A stretch of 64,000 bases of DNA from Ruegeria sp. EL01 (GTDB taxonomy: Bacteria; Pseudomonadota; Alphaproteobacteria; Rhodobacterales; Rhodobacteraceae). The stretch covers positions 616,971 to 680,970 of the forward strand of contig NZ_OMPS01000046.1 of the NCBI RefSeq assembly GCF_900313035.1, given 5' to 3'. Of this stretch, positions 18,523-28,031 are shown piece after piece. How positions within the stretch are numbered: position 1 is the stretch's first letter; each line of letters starts with the position of its first letter. The position numbers and the translations under genes are program-made. The notes beneath the pieces are model-generated. The model had not been told where the DNA came from and did no database searches. It worked only from the letters and a program-made list of their open reading frames with translations.

Positions 18523-19521
18523 ATGAAACCGACCATTGCCCCTTTTCCCCTGACCCGGTTCCGGCGTGCTCGTCAATCTAAGGCCATTCGGGGGCTGGTT
18601 CGGGAAAACACTTTGACCACCGATGACTTGATCTGGCCGATCTTTGTCCGGGACGGTGAAGGTATAGAAGAGCCCGTCTCCTCGATGCCCGGTGTCATGC
18701 GCCGGTCTGTCGATCTGATCGCCAAAGCGGCGGTTGAGGCACAGGCGCTTGGCATACCAGCAATTTGCATCTTTCCCTACACGGATGCGTCGCTCAAAAC
18801 CGAAGACTGCGCCGAGGCCTGGAACCCCGACAACCTGTCCAACCGGGCGACCCGAGCGATCAAGGCGGTCGCGCCAGATATCGCAGTCATGACCGATGTG
18901 GCGCTGGATCCTTACAACATCAATGGCCATGACGGCTATGTTGTCGAGGGCGAGATCGTGAATGATCAGACCGTCGAAGCCTTGGTGAAAATGACATTGG
19001 CCCAGGCCGAGGCCGGAGCCGATATCATCGGCCCGTCGGACATGATGGACGGCCGTATCGGGGAAATGCGGCGCGCGCTGGAAAGTGAGGGCCATCACAA
19101 CGTGATGATCCTTAGCTATGCTGCGAAATACGCCAGCGCGTTCTACGGCCCCTTCCGTGATGCGGTTGGCGCATCAGGCGCACTGACCGGTGACAAGAAG
19201 ACCTATCAGATGGACCCGGCCAATTCAGACGAGGCCATGCGGCTGATCGAGCGTGACCTGACCGAAGGCGCCGACATGGTGATGATCAAACCGGGCATGC
19301 CTTATTTGGATATCTGCCGCCGCGTGAAAGACACGTTTGGTGCACCGACCTACGCCTATCAGGTGTCTGGCGAATACGCGATGATCCAAGCGGCTGCGCA
19401 GAATGGATGGATATACTGCGAACAGGTGATGCTGGAAAGCATGATGGCCTTCAAGCGTGCCGGATGTGACGGCGTCCTGACCTATTTCGCCCCACAAGTC
19501 GCAAGGTATTTGCAAGACTAA
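18523..19521 (+). CDS. hemB: Delta-aminolevulinic acid dehydratase (porphobilinogen synthase)
   Basis: The 332-residue enzyme condenses two 5-aminolevulinate molecules to porphobilinogen for haem, chlorophyll and cobalamin. The Schiff-base lysines sit in SYAAKYASAFYGP and VMIKPGMPY. At the metal site the zinc-binding cysteines are replaced (DVALDPYNINGHDG), so this is the magnesium/potassium-type enzyme usual in alphaproteobacteria. AAGGAGA at 18509-18515 fixes the start at the ATG at 18523, although the frame opens at 18457. Confidence 0.96.
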   Translation: MKPTIAPFPLTRFRRARQSKAIRGLVRENTLTTDDLIWPIFVRDGEGIEEPVSSMPGVMRRSVDLIAKAAVEAQALGIPAICIFPYTDASLKTEDCAEAWNPDNLSNRATRAIKAVAPDIAVMTDVALDPYNINGHDGYVVEGEIVNDQTVEALVKMTLAQAEAGADIIGPSDMMDGRIGEMRRALESEGHHNVMILSYAAKYASAFYGPFRDAVGASGALTGDKKTYQMDPANSDEAMRLIERDLTEGADMVMIKPGMPYLDICRRVKDTFGAPTYAYQVSGEYAMIQAAAQNGWIYCEQVMLESMMAFKRAGCDGVLTYFAPQVARYLQD

Positions 19522-19543
19522 ACCGCCGACCCATCGCGGTTTT
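19520..19543 (+). terminator. Weak terminator after hemB
   Basis: AAACCGC (from 19520) pairs with GCGGTTT (to 19542) around a nine-base loop and is followed by TTCC. The stem is short and the T-run brief, so this is a modest candidate. Confidence 0.4.
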
Positions 19544-19666
19544 CCGCTGGTGTGCGAGGCTGCTACGCCAGCTTTTCCCGTGACATAGCGCAACAATCCG
19601 CGTAGTCTCACGGCCAAGATCGGGATCACCCGACATTTCAGGCACTTCGACAGAGATATAACAATC

Positions 19667-20239
19667 ATGAGCAGTTCCAACTCCCCCCGACTGACGCGTC
19701 GCGGTTTTGCCCTTGGCATCACCGGTCTGACCTTTACCGCAGCCTGCGGCAACGGTGTCGGTTCGTCCAATGCCACCACGATCGACGCCCGCGTCGATGC
19801 GACGCTGAACGAAATGTACAAGCGCTACCCCAATACGGTCGAGATTTCGCAAAAGGCCACCGGCATGCTGGTTATGCCGTTGATCACCGAAGCCGGCTTT
19901 ATCTTTGGTGGCGCTTACGGGCGTGGTGCGTTGCGCATTCAAGGCGCAACCGTCGATTACTATTCTGCTGTCTCTGGCAGCGCTGGTTTGCAGATCGGCG
20001 CGCAACAATACACCCATGTCCTGTTCTTCATGACTCAGGATGCGCTGAATGATTTCCGCCGCGCCAGTGGTTGGACTGCTGGTGCTGATATCGGCTATGT
20101 CGTCGATGCGACCGGCGAAACCCTGTCGACAGATACGACTACACTCCGGAGCCCGGTTCTGGCCGCCATCTTTGGGCAAGCCGGTCTCAAATTCGGTGCA
20201 ACCGTAGAAGGCACCAAATACACCCGCATCATTCCGTAA
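19667..20239 (+). CDS. YSC84/SYLF-domain lipoprotein
   Basis: The 190-residue protein starts with a twin-arginine-like signal (LTRRGFALG) running into a lipobox TAAC, so it is probably an exported lipoprotein. The mature part matches the SYLF (YSC84) lipid-binding domain, with segments such as GMLVMPLITEAGFIFGG and GSAGLQIGAQ. The family binds lipids in eukaryotes; its bacterial role is poorly known. It lies alone between hemB and a penicillin-acylase gene, with a terminator after it. Confidence 0.85.
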   Translation: MSSSNSPRLTRRGFALGITGLTFTAACGNGVGSSNATTIDARVDATLNEMYKRYPNTVEISQKATGMLVMPLITEAGFIFGGAYGRGALRIQGATVDYYSAVSGSAGLQIGAQQYTHVLFFMTQDALNDFRRASGWTAGADIGYVVDATGETLSTDTTTLRSPVLAAIFGQAGLKFGATVEGTKYTRIIP

Positions 20240-20268
20240 TTCGGGCGCAATACCTACCACTTTTCCCG

Positions 20269-20309
20269 CCCCGTTGCCGTGTTCATCACTGCGACGGGGT
20301 TTTGATTTT
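20269..20309 (+). terminator. Intrinsic terminator after the SYLF gene
   Basis: CCCCGTTGC (20269-20277) pairs with GCGACGGGG (20291-20299) with one G-T wobble, followed by TTTTGATTTT. It lies 30 bp after the stop codon. Confidence 0.65.
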
Positions 20310-20410
20310 CCCCTGTCTTCATCACGTTCTTGCGCCGTTCCTCTTTCGGTCAGTGCCACCATCCACTAGTCTTTGCGACATCGAAATATGAAGAAGAATG
20401 TGGGGCACTG

Positions 20411-22873
20411 ATGGGTCTTGTTTTTCGCTGGCTGGTACGCATCGCCTCGGGCCTGATCCTGTTGATCTTGGCTGGTGTGGGCCTTGTCTATTTTCTGGCC
20501 AGCCAATCCCTGCCGGAATACGATCAAACTCTTGAAGTTCAGGGCCTGACCGCACCGGTCGAGATTGTTCGCGATACCGCCAATGTGCCTCATATTCTTG
20601 CTGGCTCCGACCCGGATGTCTTTTTTGGTTTGGGCTATGCCCATGCTCAGGACCGCCTTTGGCAAATGACGGTAATGCGCCGCACCGCGCAGGGCCGCTT
20701 GTCCGAAGTGTTTGGCCCGCGCACTGTTCATATCGACAAACTGCTGCGCCGGTTGGATCTGTATGGGTTAGCGCATCGCTCGGTCGAGGTTCAGGACGAC
20801 TACACCAAAGCTGCCCTGCGATCTTATGCGGCGGGCGTCAATGCACGCCTGGCCGAGATCAACGAAGAGGCGCTAGGTCGCGGCGCACCCGAGATGTTTC
20901 TGTTCAACACTCCGGTTTCTCCGTGGCAACCTGGCGATAGCATCGCGGCGATCAAGCTGATGGGGCTGCAACTGTCCGGGCATTTGCAGGATGAGGTTCT
21001 GCGGGCGCGTACCTCGCTTATGCTGAACAACCCTGAACGGCTTGCCGATATCCTGCCCGACGTCCCCGGTCCCGGAATAGCCGCATTGCCCGAATATGCA
21101 TCGCTGTTTCCAAACCTGCCCCGCTATGCGCGCGGAACCGACATGCCTGACATCCCCCTGTCGCCCTTCCCCAAACGCGGATTGGCGGGGGCGTCTAACG
21201 CGTGGACTGCTGCTCCGTCCCGCTCGGCCAGTGGCGGCACACTACTGGCTAATGATCCCCATCTGGGGTTCACAGCTCCGGGTGTCTGGTATCTGGCGCA
21301 TCTGGGGCTGGCCAAAGGTGGCGTTATCGGTGCAACAATCCCCGGTATTCCAGCCGTCATGAGCGGACGCAGCGACCAGCTTGGGTGGGGGCTGACCTCG
21401 TCGTATCTGGACGATCAGGACGTGCATATCGAGCAGTTGAACCCCGAAAATCACGAGGAATACCTGACACCGGAGGGCTACAAAGAGTTTCGCAAACGCC
21501 CCTCGATTATCCAAATCCAAGGCGAAGCACCGATCACCCTGACATTGCGCTGGACCGACAACGGCCCGGTCCTACCGGGTAGCCACTACGATCTGGAAAC
21601 GATCACGCCTCCGGGACATGTGGCGTCTCTGTCATGGACCGCTCTCAGCCCGCAGGACACGTCGATGACCGCCTCAATGGCGTTGATGAATTCGGACAGC
21701 GTGGAACAGGCTATCGAAGTGGCCGAACAGTTTATCGCACCGTCGCAGAACCTGTCGTTGGTCGATACCAACACGATTGGAATGAAACTGATCGGAGCAA
21801 TGCCGGGGCGTCATCTGCGCAATCAAAGCCAGGGGCGCATCCCAACCCCGGGCTGGATCGAAGCCAACCGTTGGCAAGGACGGCTGCCCTATACACAAAA
21901 CCCCGAATTCGTTGCCCCTGTAGGCGGTGTTCTGGGCAACACCAACAATAAGATCATTGATCGCCCGTTTCCAAATCACGTGTCCTTTGAATGGGGCGAT
22001 ACGCAACGCGTCAATCGCTGGGAACGCTTGATGATGTCTCGTGAGGTTCACACCCGCGACAGCTTTATCGAGGCGCAACTGGATACGGTCAGTTTCACTG
22101 CTCGTTCATTGCTGCCGCTTATCGGGGCTGATCTGTGGTTTACCGGGGCATCCGCCCCCGAGGGCACACCAGAACGCCAGCGCCAGATTGCCTTGACGCT
22201 TTTGGCCGACTGGAATGGTGAGATGAACGAACATCTGCCAGAACCCCTGATCTATGCTGCGTGGTTGCGCGCACTGCAGACCCGTCTGATCTCGGACGAG
22301 CTTGGCCCGCTGGCTGGCGAGTTCAAACATGTCGAACCCTTGTTCATCGAACGAGTCTACCGCGACATTGACGGCGCTGCGGTCTGGTGTGATGTCCGCC
22401 AAAGCGCGCCAAAAGAGACCTGCACGGAAATGGCGCGCCTGGCGCTGGACGATGCATTGATCTGGATATCCGAGCGGTATGGCAGCGCGCTGGAATCGCT
22501 GCGCTGGGGCGATGCGCATCAGGCCACGCATGATCACCCGGTTCTGGGCGAGGTCCCGGTTTTACGTTTCTTCGTGAACATTCGCCAATCCACAAGTGGC
22601 GGCGACAACACCCTGTTGCGCGGTCGCACATCCGGCGACGGTCCTGACCCGTTCCAGAATGTGCACGGCGCAGGCTATCGCGGTGTGTATGATTTTGCCG
22701 ACCCCGACAGCTCGGTCTTTATCACCGCAACGGGGCAGTCTGGCCACTTTCTGTCGCGCTATTATGACGATCAGGCGCAGCTGTGGCGGCGTGGTGAATA
22801 CATCCCCATGTCACTGGATATGGATCTGGCGCGCGCAGCAGCTGTTGGTGTCACCAATCTGATCCCTCGTTAA
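20411..22873 (+). CDS. Penicillin acylase family protein
   Basis: The 820-residue Ntn-hydrolase precursor has an N-terminal membrane anchor or signal (LVRIASGLILLILAGVGLVYF). The expected autocleavage site with the nucleophile serine is in GASNAW (about residue 262), followed by GGTLLANDPHL, giving small and large subunits. The family cleaves amide bonds in beta-lactam antibiotics and acyl-homoserine lactones; the natural substrate cannot be read here, but quorum-signal degradation is a fair possibility in a roseobacter. I chose the ATG at 20411 because the hydrophobic segment starts there; the frame opens at 20330. Confidence 0.9.
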   Translation: MGLVFRWLVRIASGLILLILAGVGLVYFLASQSLPEYDQTLEVQGLTAPVEIVRDTANVPHILAGSDPDVFFGLGYAHAQDRLWQMTVMRRTAQGRLSEVFGPRTVHIDKLLRRLDLYGLAHRSVEVQDDYTKAALRSYAAGVNARLAEINEEALGRGAPEMFLFNTPVSPWQPGDSIAAIKLMGLQLSGHLQDEVLRARTSLMLNNPERLADILPDVPGPGIAALPEYASLFPNLPRYARGTDMPDIPLSPFPKRGLAGASNAWTAAPSRSASGGTLLANDPHLGFTAPGVWYLAHLGLAKGGVIGATIPGIPAVMSGRSDQLGWGLTSSYLDDQDVHIEQLNPENHEEYLTPEGYKEFRKRPSIIQIQGEAPITLTLRWTDNGPVLPGSHYDLETITPPGHVASLSWTALSPQDTSMTASMALMNSDSVEQAIEVAEQFIAPSQNLSLVDTNTIGMKLIGAMPGRHLRNQSQGRIPTPGWIEANRWQGRLPYTQNPEFVAPVGGVLGNTNNKIIDRPFPNHVSFEWGDTQRVNRWERLMMSREVHTRDSFIEAQLDTVSFTARSLLPLIGADLWFTGASAPEGTPERQRQIALTLLADWNGEMNEHLPEPLIYAAWLRALQTRLISDELGPLAGEFKHVEPLFIERVYRDIDGAAVWCDVRQSAPKETCTEMARLALDDALIWISERYGSALESLRWGDAHQATHDHPVLGEVPVLRFFVNIRQSTSGGDNTLLRGRTSGDGPDPFQNVHGAGYRGVYDFADPDSSVFITATGQSGHFLSRYYDDQAQLWRRGEYIPMSLDMDLARAAAVGVTNLIPR

Positions 22874-22978
22874 GGCGCTCGTTCGGCAAGTCCCCGCCCC
22901 TTTTTTATCGTGTCGTGGACGCCGCCAGCCCTGTCGCCTACGATCCACTGACCGACAAACCGGTACCAGGGGACAATC

Positions 22979-23374
22979 ATGGCCAGTATTCGGGATACAA
23001 TGAACAATCTCGCACGTGACTACGCAATCGCCTGGAGCTCGGGCGATGCAAATGCTGTTGCCAGTTTCTATGCCCCAGACGGGCAGATCGCGATCAACCG
23101 TGGGGAGCCTGTTCAGGGCCACGCTGCAATCGCTGAGGTGGCGCGCGGCTTTTATAGCGAATTCCCTGATTTGGACGTCCGGTGCGACATGCTGCGGTGG
23201 GCCGGGTCTCATGCCATCTTTGTCCGGACTCTCGAAGGCCATCATTCCGAGACCGGCAACCATGTCATCACGCGGGGTTGGGAAGAATGGGAACTGACGC
23301 CGGACAATAAGGTTCAGTCTTCGTTGGGCTGGTTTGATGAAGAAGATTATCGGTCGCAGATCAACGGCAAATAG
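22979..23374 (+). CDS. NTF2/SnoaL-like protein
   Basis: The 131-residue protein has the small alpha+beta barrel pattern of the NTF2/SnoaL superfamily. An N-terminal helix contains YAIAWSSGDANAVASFYAPDG, and strands later include GHHSETGNHVITRGWEEWEL. Members are ketosteroid-isomerase-like enzymes or ligand binders, and no specific substrate can be named. AGGGGAC precedes the ATG. It is convergent with hflX, with only 3 bp between the stops. Confidence 0.8.
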   Translation: MASIRDTMNNLARDYAIAWSSGDANAVASFYAPDGQIAINRGEPVQGHAAIAEVARGFYSEFPDLDVRCDMLRWAGSHAIFVRTLEGHHSETGNHVITRGWEEWELTPDNKVQSSLGWFDEEDYRSQINGK

Positions 23375-23377
23375 GAC

Positions 23378-24649
23378 CTAGATTGCAGCGAACTGTGCTG
23401 CTTGTTTGTCGGTCCATAGCACTACGATTTCAAAGCCGTCTTCTGTCTGTTCTTCTGATCGCACCACGTCGTGCCGGTACAACCAGGCGCGCTTGTCACC
23501 TTCAGCAAAGGTCAGCGTCAGTGTTTCCTCGTGCCGAGCCCCTTGCAGCTTTTCCGCGACCTCAACCAGTAACTGGTTAAGTCCCTCACCTGTTACGGCC
23601 GATATGGCGAAGATTTCTGCATCCCGATCTGCCCGGGCCAATGCCGCTTCGCGTTCATCTGCGTTCAACAAGTCGATCTTGTTCCAGACTTCAAGCCGAG
23701 GACGGTGTTCATCAACGCCCAGCGAAGTGAGGATCGTCTCGACATCCGCCGCCTGAGCTTCGGTTTCATCATGGCTGATGTCCCGGACATGTACGATCAG
23801 ATCAGCGCCCAGAACTTCCTCCAGCGTGGCACGGAAGGCTGCGACGAGTTCGGTCGGCAGGTTCGAAATGAACCCCACCGTGTCCGATAGGATAACCTCG
23901 GGGCCATCCGGCAATTCCACACGCCGCATTGTTGGATCCAACGTGGCAAACAGCATGTCCTTGGCCATAACCTCGGCGCCGGTCAGACGATTGAACAGTG
24001 TCGATTTACCCGCGTTCGTATAACCAACAAGCGCCACAATCGGATAAGGCACCTTGGCGCGCGCGGCACGGTGCAGCGTGCGCGTCTTGATGACTTTTTG
24101 TAACTGACGGCGCAAACGGACCAGTTGATCATCAATGGCACGGCGGTCGGCCTCGATCTGTGTTTCGCCGGGTCCGCCGACAAATCCCAATCCCCCACGC
24201 TGCCGTTCAAGGTGGGTCCAGGCCCGAACAAGGCGCGTGCGCTGATAGCTGAGGGCTGCCATCTCGACCTGCAAAACGCCTTCGCGGGTGCGGGCACGAT
24301 CCGAGAAAATCTCGAGGATCAGACCGGTCCGGTCGAGGATCTTAACATTCCACGCTTTTTCGAGATTACGCTGCTGAACCGGCGTTACAGGGCCGTCGAT
24401 CAGAACTAGCTCGACCTCGGCGTCATGAAACCGCTCGCCCAACTCTTCGATCTTGCCAGTGCCAAACAGCAGCCCTGGCTGGGCGCGCGGCAGGCGTACA
24501 ATATCGGAACCGATCACATCCAGATCGGGCAATGCCACGGCCAATGCGACCGCTTCGGCCAGCGCCGGTTCAGGGACACGGCGCTGTTCATCTGATTTGA
24601 TTTCGGGATGCAGCACCCAAGCGCGGGTGCGCGTCCTGTCATGTTCCAT
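23378..24649 (-). CDS. hflX: GTPase HflX
   Basis: The 423-residue ribosome-associated GTPase has an N-terminal HflX domain and glycine-rich linker (RGGLGFVGGPGETQIE). The G domain follows, with G1 GYTNAGKST, G3 DTVGF and G4 NKID. HflX splits stalled 70S ribosomes and is linked to heat stress. The ATG at 24649 shares one base with the hfq stop codon, so translation is coupled. The hfq-hflX order is widely conserved in proteobacteria. Confidence 0.96.
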   Translation of the reverse strand: MEHDRTRTRAWVLHPEIKSDEQRRVPEPALAEAVALAVALPDLDVIGSDIVRLPRAQPGLLFGTGKIEELGERFHDAEVELVLIDGPVTPVQQRNLEKAWNVKILDRTGLILEIFSDRARTREGVLQVEMAALSYQRTRLVRAWTHLERQRGGLGFVGGPGETQIEADRRAIDDQLVRLRRQLQKVIKTRTLHRAARAKVPYPIVALVGYTNAGKSTLFNRLTGAEVMAKDMLFATLDPTMRRVELPDGPEVILSDTVGFISNLPTELVAAFRATLEEVLGADLIVHVRDISHDETEAQAADVETILTSLGVDEHRPRLEVWNKIDLLNADEREAALARADRDAEIFAISAVTGEGLNQLLVEVAEKLQGARHEETLTLTFAEGDKRAWLYRHDVVRSEEQTEDGFEIVVLWTDKQAAQFAAI

Positions 24650-24888
24650 CAAGAGGCGTCTTCGCCCTCATACAGATTGATTGGTTGTGATGGCATGATG
24701 GTCGAAATCGCGTGTTTGTATACAAGCTGCGACTGTCCGTCGCGGCGCAACAATACGCAAAAATTATCGAACCAGGTGATCACACCCTGCAATTTGACAC
24801 CATTGATCAGGAAAATCGTGACCGGGACCTTTGCTTTTCGTACATTGTTCAGGAAGGCATCCTGAAGATTCTGTCTGTCCGAAGCCAT
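24649..24888 (-). CDS. hfq: RNA chaperone Hfq
   Basis: The 79-residue Sm-like protein forms a hexamer that pairs small RNAs with mRNAs. The Sm1 motif (FLINGVKLQGVITWFDNF) and the Sm2 motif with YKHAIST are intact. The protein has only a short acidic tail, as in other alphaproteobacteria. It is the first gene of the hfq-hflX pair. Confidence 0.97.
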   Translation of the reverse strand: MASDRQNLQDAFLNNVRKAKVPVTIFLINGVKLQGVITWFDNFCVLLRRDGQSQLVYKHAISTIMPSQPINLYEGEDAS

Positions 24889-25020
24889 ATTTTTATAAAC
24901 TCGCCGTTGTTCTTGCTACGCGCTGCGGACCAACGCGCTCCCTCTGCGTGAGTATGGAGTGCCGCGCAGAGATATTCCAGATGAAAAATAAGGCAGTAAA
25001 GACCAGACGCAAGCCTTGCC

Positions 25021-26559
25021 TTAGTCGCGCCAAAGCGATGGTGTGATCAAAGCGACAATTGCCAGGGTCTCAAGACGACCAATAACCATGGCGGCGCATA
25101 AGGTCATTTTGGCGCTGCCGGGCAGGTCAATCAGCCGGATCGGAACATCCGTGGCCAACTCGATCAGCGGCCCGGTTGTGCTCAGCGCGGCGACGCTTAG
25201 AACCATCGCTTGTTCGAACCCGGATCCCATAGCGGCCAGCAGCAAGTTGAACACTGCCAGGGTCAGCGCCAAGAGCATCAGGAAGATCCAGGCGATAAAG
25301 GCACCACCACTTTGAATGCGTCGGTTGCCGCCACCGGCCCCGCTGATCGAAGACGGGTAGATCAGCCGATCAATCTCGCGCGCGCCATTAAGATACAAAG
25401 CGAACACACGCAGCAATTTGACGCCGCCGGCCGTTGTTGCAACGCCGCCACCGATCAGCGCCAGCCCCATCAGGATCAGGCCCGGAGTGCCGAGCCCCGA
25501 TAGTTGCTGCGCATCATCCCAGTTGGCACTCTCGAACCCGGTTGTGGTCAGAAAGGCCATGACCGTGAACATCATCCCCCACAGCACCTGCAGCGCCTGC
25601 AGCGGATCGATCTGAGCGCCGATTTCGCTTACCCCAGCCAACACGCGTAGAAACAGCAAGGTGGCGACGGCCAAAACGACCATAAGGCCAATGCGAAATT
25701 CAGGATCCTTGTCCAGGCGAGAGTAACCGGTTGTGGCGGTGTCGGTCGAAAATGTCAGGCGCGATAGGGCAAAGAACATGAACAGAAAAAGGATCGCTTC
25801 GCCGGTGAAACCAGCCTGGGCGCCTTCAAGCCCGCCAACGGGCGAAATCCCGGACGTAGCCATGACCGACATCGCATGACACACCGCCGTCAGCCCGTTT
25901 TCCCCCGCAATCAGCAGCAGAACCCAGATCACAGCCGTCAGCCCGATGTAAACCGGGGTCAGGGTGCGTGTTACACGAATAAGACGCCCGCGCGGATCCA
26001 CCTTTTCGCTTTGCGCAACACCGGACACGGGCCGTCCCGGCTGCCCCCGCGCGGTGACCTCGAACCCACCCAGCGACAAGGGGGCCAAAATCGCCGCCGC
26101 AGAAATCCACATCAACAAACCGCCCATCCAACCAACCAGCGCACGCCACAAATGCAAGGGGGCGGTCAGGCGGTCAGGATCGGGAAACAGATCGGCACCT
26201 GTTGTTGTTAGTGCGCTGACCATATCGAAATAGGCGTTCAAAAAGGTGGTGTTTCCAAGCGCATCATGAAACGGGACCGCCAGAAACACCGGCAGGACGG
26301 TAAAACATCCCAAAAGCACGGCCAATTGCCCCAAAGTTCCCCGTCGAGGCATACGGCTTGATGAGGCCAGTGCAATCGTGGCCACCAGAAAAAGCCCCAG
26401 AATCCCCGAGTAGAAAAAGGAACGTGATGTATCGTGATCGTCCAACGCCAACGCGTAGATCGCTGGAATCCACATCGCGAGTGCAACGCAACCCCAGATC
26501 AGCAGGAACAGGGGTAACCGCCGTAAAAGCCCGACTTTCTGTGTTCGAGCGCGCGCCAT
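25021..26559 (-). CDS. trkH: Trk potassium uptake protein TrkH
   Basis: The 512-residue K+ translocation subunit is built from four membrane-pore-membrane repeats. The pore loops show as TTTGADLF, MATSGISP, TTTGFES and STTGPL, each with the selectivity glycine. Its ATG shares one base with the trkA stop codon, so the channel and its regulatory subunit are coupled. Together they import potassium in response to osmotic change. A weak hairpin overlaps the stop codon (24990-25022). Confidence 0.95.
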   Translation of the reverse strand: MARARTQKVGLLRRLPLFLLIWGCVALAMWIPAIYALALDDHDTSRSFFYSGILGLFLVATIALASSSRMPRRGTLGQLAVLLGCFTVLPVFLAVPFHDALGNTTFLNAYFDMVSALTTTGADLFPDPDRLTAPLHLWRALVGWMGGLLMWISAAAILAPLSLGGFEVTARGQPGRPVSGVAQSEKVDPRGRLIRVTRTLTPVYIGLTAVIWVLLLIAGENGLTAVCHAMSVMATSGISPVGGLEGAQAGFTGEAILFLFMFFALSRLTFSTDTATTGYSRLDKDPEFRIGLMVVLAVATLLFLRVLAGVSEIGAQIDPLQALQVLWGMMFTVMAFLTTTGFESANWDDAQQLSGLGTPGLILMGLALIGGGVATTAGGVKLLRVFALYLNGAREIDRLIYPSSISGAGGGNRRIQSGGAFIAWIFLMLLALTLAVFNLLLAAMGSGFEQAMVLSVAALSTTGPLIELATDVPIRLIDLPGSAKMTLCAAMVIGRLETLAIVALITPSLWRD

Positions 26560-27935
26560 CAGAAGAAATCGATCGAGACCTGCATCAGCCGCTCAACCTC
26601 AGGCACGTCCTTGGCCATCGCGAAGATCGCAACCACGTCTTTTTCGTCGATCCGCAGGCTACCGGTCGGTCGCAGAACTTCCTCGCCTTTGCGTACCGCT
26701 CCGACCAACACACCTTCGGGAAAATCGATATCGCGCAGCTTTTGCCCCGCCATGGGCGAGGTAGACAAGACTTCGGCTTCGATCACTTCAGCCTCGGCAT
26801 CGCCGATGGAATACACCTGTCTGACCCGCCCATGGCGGATATGGCGCAGGATGGAGCTGACGGTGGTAGCACGCGGATTGATGTAAGCGTCAATCCCCAG
26901 CGGACCCATCAGCGCCAGCATGCTGGGATCATTGATCAGGGCAATCGCCAACGCACAGCCTTCGGCCTTGGCGCGCACAGCCGCCAACAGGTTGGTCCGA
27001 TCATCATCGGTGACGGCCAACATGGCATCTGCACGGTCGATCCCTGCCTCACTCAGCAAACCGGCATCCAAGCCATCACCATTCAGCACAATCGTCCGCT
27101 CAAGCGCCTCGGCAGCCACTTCGGCGCAATGGCGGTCGCGTTCGATAATCTTTGCTCGCACGCGGCTTTCGCGTTCTTCCAGTGTTTTGGCAACTTCAAG
27201 CCCGACATTGCCACCACCAACAATCACCACGCGATCTTGCCGTTTCTGGGACTTACCAAAAACCTCCATCGTGCGGTCGACGTCTTTGACATTGGTAAAG
27301 ACATAACATTCATCACCAACAAAAAGCTGATCTTCGGATTCAGGCGCAAACAAAGTTCCGTCCCGCCGAACCCCAACCACAATAGAACTGAGTGTCGAGA
27401 ACAGATCCGTCAACTGGCGCAACGGCGTGTTGACGATTGGGCAGTCTTCATCAACGCGAATGCCAAGAAGCTGCGCCTTACCTTCCATGAAAAGTTCGGT
27501 GTCAAAAGCCGCCGGCGCCGACAAGCGGCGCATCGCAGCAGCCGCAACCTCACGTTCCGGGCTGATCACCACGTCAATCGGCAGATGGTCCCGACGGTAC
27601 AGATCAGAATGGATCGCTTCGAGATAGGATTTCGACCGCAACCGGGCGATCTTTCGTTGGATTGCAAAGACAGAATGGGCCATCTGACAGGTGACCATGT
27701 TCACCTCGTCCGAATGGGTCGCAGCGATGATCATATCGGCATCACGCGCCCCTGCCCGTTCAAGCACGTCCGGGTAGCTGGCGAACCCTGCAATCCCCTG
27801 AACATCCAGCGTTTCGGTCGCACGGCGCACCAGATCGGGATTGTTGTCCACCACAGTGACATCATTCAGTTCGCCCGAAAGATGCCGTGCAATCTGCCAG
27901 CCCACCTGACCCGCACCGCAAATGATGACCTTCAT
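26559..27935 (-). CDS. trkA: Trk system potassium-binding regulatory protein TrkA
   Basis: The 458-residue cytoplasmic protein has two RCK units, each a Rossmann NAD(H)-binding TrkA-N domain (GAGQVGWQIA at the start, GGGNVGLEVA in the middle) followed by a TrkA-C domain. It gates TrkH in response to nucleotides. I chose the ATG at 27935 so that the Rossmann strand is at the N-terminus; the longer frame to 28031 adds 32 unrelated residues. It overlaps trkH by one base and is divergent from the lipoprotein gene at 28032. Confidence 0.95.
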   Translation of the reverse strand: MKVIICGAGQVGWQIARHLSGELNDVTVVDNNPDLVRRATETLDVQGIAGFASYPDVLERAGARDADMIIAATHSDEVNMVTCQMAHSVFAIQRKIARLRSKSYLEAIHSDLYRRDHLPIDVVISPEREVAAAAMRRLSAPAAFDTELFMEGKAQLLGIRVDEDCPIVNTPLRQLTDLFSTLSSIVVGVRRDGTLFAPESEDQLFVGDECYVFTNVKDVDRTMEVFGKSQKRQDRVVIVGGGNVGLEVAKTLEERESRVRAKIIERDRHCAEVAAEALERTIVLNGDGLDAGLLSEAGIDRADAMLAVTDDDRTNLLAAVRAKAEGCALAIALINDPSMLALMGPLGIDAYINPRATTVSSILRHIRHGRVRQVYSIGDAEAEVIEAEVLSTSPMAGQKLRDIDFPEGVLVGAVRKGEEVLRPTGSLRIDEKDVVAIFAMAKDVPEVERLMQVSIDFF

Positions 27936-28031
27936 GTTTCTGGCCCTTCTGCCTGAAATCTTTGAATGACAGATGCCCCCAAAGCGGTCAATTGAATTGT
28001 CATACCTGCGTGACTGAGGCAAGATAACCAT

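Noticed and set aside
26358..27956. A 532-codon rightward open frame opposite trkA and trkH.
   Set aside because: It is antisense to two clearly real genes, has no recognised domain, and its composition (rich in Arg, His, Gln) is what the complement of GC-rich coding sequence gives.
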